A stretch of 64,000 nt of DNA, taken from assembly GCF_027925305.1 (NCBI RefSeq), contig NZ_BSDR01000001.1, positions 1,701,001 through 1,765,000 of the forward strand, read 5' to 3'. The notes below the pieces were generated by a model. That model saw only the letters and a list, made by a program, of their open reading frames with translations, had not been told where the DNA came from and ran no database searches. The position numbers and the translations under genes are program-made. Below, in pieces: positions 62,351 to 64,000 of the stretch (position 1 is the first letter of the stretch; each line of letters opens with the position of its first letter). The stretch comes from Desulforhabdus amnigena (lineage in GTDB: Bacteria > Desulfobacterota > Syntrophobacteria > Syntrophobacterales > Syntrophobacteraceae).

Positions 62351-62480
62351 GAAATTCCTCTGCTTGGGAGCCGAACCTGCTTCGATTCCCCCTTGAAGGG
62401 GGGCCAAGGGGGGTGTTTTTCTGGTTCGCAAAATCTTGACACCCCCTTCCCCCCTCAAGGGGGGAATTTTCAGACAGCCG
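62351..62480. repeat. Family C repeat, uninterrupted copy
   Basis: GAAATTCCTCTGCTTGGGAG... CTGGTTCGCAAAATCTTGAC ...GGAATTTTCAGACAGCC. It shows the pre-insertion form of the repeat disrupted by the IS4-type element at 25232, though its left terminus is cut at the junction with family B. Confidence 0.8.
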
Positions 62481-62767
62481 CCTGTAAATAATTCTGACAA
62501 TCTTCGGAGCCAAATGAACCGGAAGGCTGTCTTGCGCCAAAGACGGCTTTGAGACGGCGTTTGTAGCATCAGGATTGTCGTAGTGACCCGCACTACCCTT
62601 CCCATCCCAAGAGTCAAATCAGGAAAATGCAGCTTGCCTCCTGCCATGAAAGATAAAAGCGATCTTCCGGACTGTGAATCCCTGGCGACCAAGAGCCTGT
62701 AAAAAAACTATACTCCGCGCGGATGAGATCCCGACTTCTTGATGACCTTGTAGGAACGGCCGCGTAC

Positions 62768-62881
62768 TTAGGGCTTATCCGAAAACATTCCTCGGCAGCG
62801 GACACCCCCCTTAGTCCCCCCTCGAGGGGGGACTAAGGGGGGTGTCGCAAAGTCCACAGGGGGTTTTCGGATAGGTTCTTA
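62768..62881. repeat. Family B MITE-like repeat, copy 6
   Basis: TTAGGGCTTATCCGAAAAC to GGATAGGTTCTTA around CCCCCCTCGAGGGGGG. It lies 67 bases downstream of the response-regulator stop codon. Between it and the family C repeat, 62481-62767 shows no supported gene. Confidence 0.85.
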
Positions 62882-62948
62882 CAGTTTTCGGTATCAAGAT
62901 TGATGCCTTACTTCTCGCGCATCGACAGTTTCTGCCAATGACTGCCCT

Positions 62949-63314
62949 TTACCCTTTGAGCAAACGCCCGATACTGGCTTTGAGATCCTTCATTTTGACA
63001 GGCTTCGGGAAAAAATCGTCAACCTTGCCTCTCATGGCCTCTAACGCTGAATCCATGTTTGCAAAGGCCGTAATCATGATGACCTTTGTATCCGGAGATT
63101 CCCCCTTGACCGTCCGCAGGACTTCCATGCCGTCTTTGCCCTTCATCTTGAGATCGGTAATCACAATGTCGAATTTCTCCTCTTTCAGTCGAGCCAGAGC
63201 AGGTGTTGCACTGACGAAGGCCTCCACCCGATATCCGTCTTGTTCCAAAACCGCCTTGACCATCTTGCCCACAATATTTTCGTCATCGATGACCATGATT
63301 CTATGGTTGCTCAT
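62949..63314 (-). CDS. Single-domain response regulator
   Basis: 121 aa receiver without an output domain. It has the acidic pair in IMVIDDEN, the phospho-acceptor Asp in IVITDLKMKGKDG, Thr/Ser in VIMITAF and Lys in FFPKPVKMKDL. AAAGGAAGC precedes the ATG. It overlaps the end of the histidine kinase gene by 14 bases, making a cognate pair likely. It probably acts by protein contact or in a phosphorelay. Confidence 0.93.
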   Translation of the reverse strand: MSNHRIMVIDDENIVGKMVKAVLEQDGYRVEAFVSATPALARLKEEKFDIVITDLKMKGKDGMEVLRTVKGESPDTKVIMITAFANMDSALEAMRGKVDDFFPKPVKMKDLKASIGRLLKG

Positions 63315-63999
63315 CTTTGCTTCCTTTCATATCGTTATGTGCAGGTAGTTGAATGGTGAAACATGTCCCCTTTCCCAGTTCACTGCTGACCATCAAATTG
63401 CCGCCATGATTCTTAATGATCCCGTAGCTCACAAAAAGCCCGAGCCCCGTCCCGTCGGCTCCCTTGGTCGTAAAGAAGGGATCGAAAACATAGGGGAGGA
63501 GTTCCGAGGAAATGCCTTTTCCTCTATCCCTGACTTCAATTTCAACAGAACCTCTATCGTTCGACAGGGAAGAAGTAATGGTGACCGTATCCCTCGGCGA
63601 TCCGGCCTGAATAGCGTTTGTGATCAGGTTGATGAGAACCTCGAGAATCTGGTGTTCATCGATCATCACTGGCGGCAACCCATCCTGCAACAGTGGTTGT
63701 ACTTCGATGTTACACACGCAGATCATGTTATGAACGAGCTTGAGACTCTTCTTGATCGTATCGTTAATCCCAACCGCCTTGAGATGCAATTCCTTCGGTT
63801 TTGCAAAGTCCAGGAGGTTTTTGACTATTTCTTTAATTCTCTCCGTCTCTTCCTCCACCTTGTTCATAAAATCAATGCGATCTTCCCTGCTTAGGTTATC
63901 ATAGAGTTCCACGTAAGCCTGAGCGAGCATGGAGATGTTATTGAGCGGGTTACCCAGTTCATGGGCGACGCCCGCTGTCAGAATGCCGATGGAGGCAAG
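63301..63999 (-). CDS. Sensor histidine kinase, C-terminal part (continues past right edge)
   Basis: The visible 232 codons hold the dimerisation/phosphorylation helix with the phospho-acceptor His in AHELGNPLNNI (63961-63963). The ATPase domain follows: N box EVLINLITNAIQAG, G1 VRDRGKGIS, F box FDPFFTTKG, G2 GTGLGLFVSYGI. The input domain lies outside the window, so the signal is unknown. HELGNP is typical of NtrB/ZraS-like kinases. It overlaps the single-domain regulator. Confidence 0.93.
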   Translation of the reverse strand, partial: LASIGILTAGVAHELGNPLNNISMLAQAYVELYDNLSREDRIDFMNKVEEETERIKEIVKNLLDFAKPKELHLKAVGINDTIKKSLKLVHNMICVCNIEVQPLLQDGLPPVMIDEHQILEVLINLITNAIQAGSPRDTVTITSSLSNDRGSVEIEVRDRGKGISSELLPYVFDPFFTTKGADGTGLGLFVSYGIIKNHGGNLMVSSELGKGTCFTIQLPAHNDMKGSKDEQP

Positions 64000-64000
64000 C

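Noticed and set aside
61557-62540. A 327-aa form of WrbA with a long N-terminal extension
   Set aside because: The extra 124 codons read through family B and C repeats; the ATG at 62168 has a proper ribosome binding site and gives normal WrbA length.
62740-62772. Relic of the IS630 right end (GGCCGCGTACTTAG resembles its terminus with an internal deletion)
   Set aside because: Only two short pieces match and the joint is arbitrary; chance cannot be excluded.

Overview
The window looks like chromosomal DNA of a Gram-negative anaerobe from the former deltaproteobacteria (Desulfobacterota, perhaps Syntrophobacterales). This is inferred from gene content: a split coenzyme B12-dependent acyl-CoA mutase with its MeaB GTPase, an anaerobic-type cobalamin pathway, thiH rather than thiO for thiazole synthesis, several radical SAM proteins, an outer-membrane porin and a ferredoxin-nitroreductase fusion. 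No rRNA, tRNA, CRISPR array or phage module was seen. Species cannot be fixed from the sequence alone.

Layout. 1-5.2 kb: the 3' part of an SLC13-type permease, a PrmA-like methyltransferase, an overlapping metallo-hydrolase/Ogt pair, and inositol-1-phosphate synthase. 5.6-14.7 kb: a minus-strand run with an AddA-like helicase-nuclease followed by cbiA, cobQ, cbiB and cobD. 15-18 kb: two Hsp20 genes, a short resolvase-like protein without its catalytic serine, and a radical SAM gene. 18-25 kb: a multi-spanning membrane protein with LPQP repeats, then the mutase operon (large subunit, B12-binding subunit, meaB) and a J-domain protein. 25-31 kb: an IS4-type element, a porin, and a secreted beta-propeller protein. 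31.4-33.6 kb: bioYMN behind a BirA-type operator. 33.6-37.6 kb: a thiF-G-H-S-E operon behind a TPP riboswitch and terminator. 38-43 kb: a Gld-type ABC exporter operon with a DUF4340 protein. 43-46.6 kb: dnaJ, rpoZ and a PduO-type adenosyltransferase. 46.8-48.1 kb: an IS630-family element. 48-56 kb: a zinc-ribbon/receiver protein, an aldo-keto reductase, an rRNA methyltransferase, a deacetylase/radical SAM/membrane-protein cluster and an M42 peptidase. 56-61 kb: a response-regulator gene split by an IS element, a nitroreductase, and an IS701-family element. 61-64 kb: a small protein, wrbA, and a two-component pair running off the right edge.

How the genes fit together. Corrinoid ring amidation and side-chain assembly (cbiA, cobQ, cbiB, cobD), adenosylation (PduO type) and an AdoCbl-dependent mutase with its chaperone are all present. 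The mutase carries Phe and Gln at the two positions that separate isobutyryl-CoA mutase from methylmalonyl-CoA mutase, so its substrate is probably not methylmalonyl-CoA. Biotin uptake and thiamine synthesis supply cofactors also used in acyl-CoA and 2-oxoacid metabolism.

The intergenic DNA is unusually crowded with at least six families of short dispersed palindromic or MITE-like repeats (called A to F here), plus a degenerate heptamer repeat (G). They sit inside operons, directly after stop codons, inside one another, and as targets of full IS elements.
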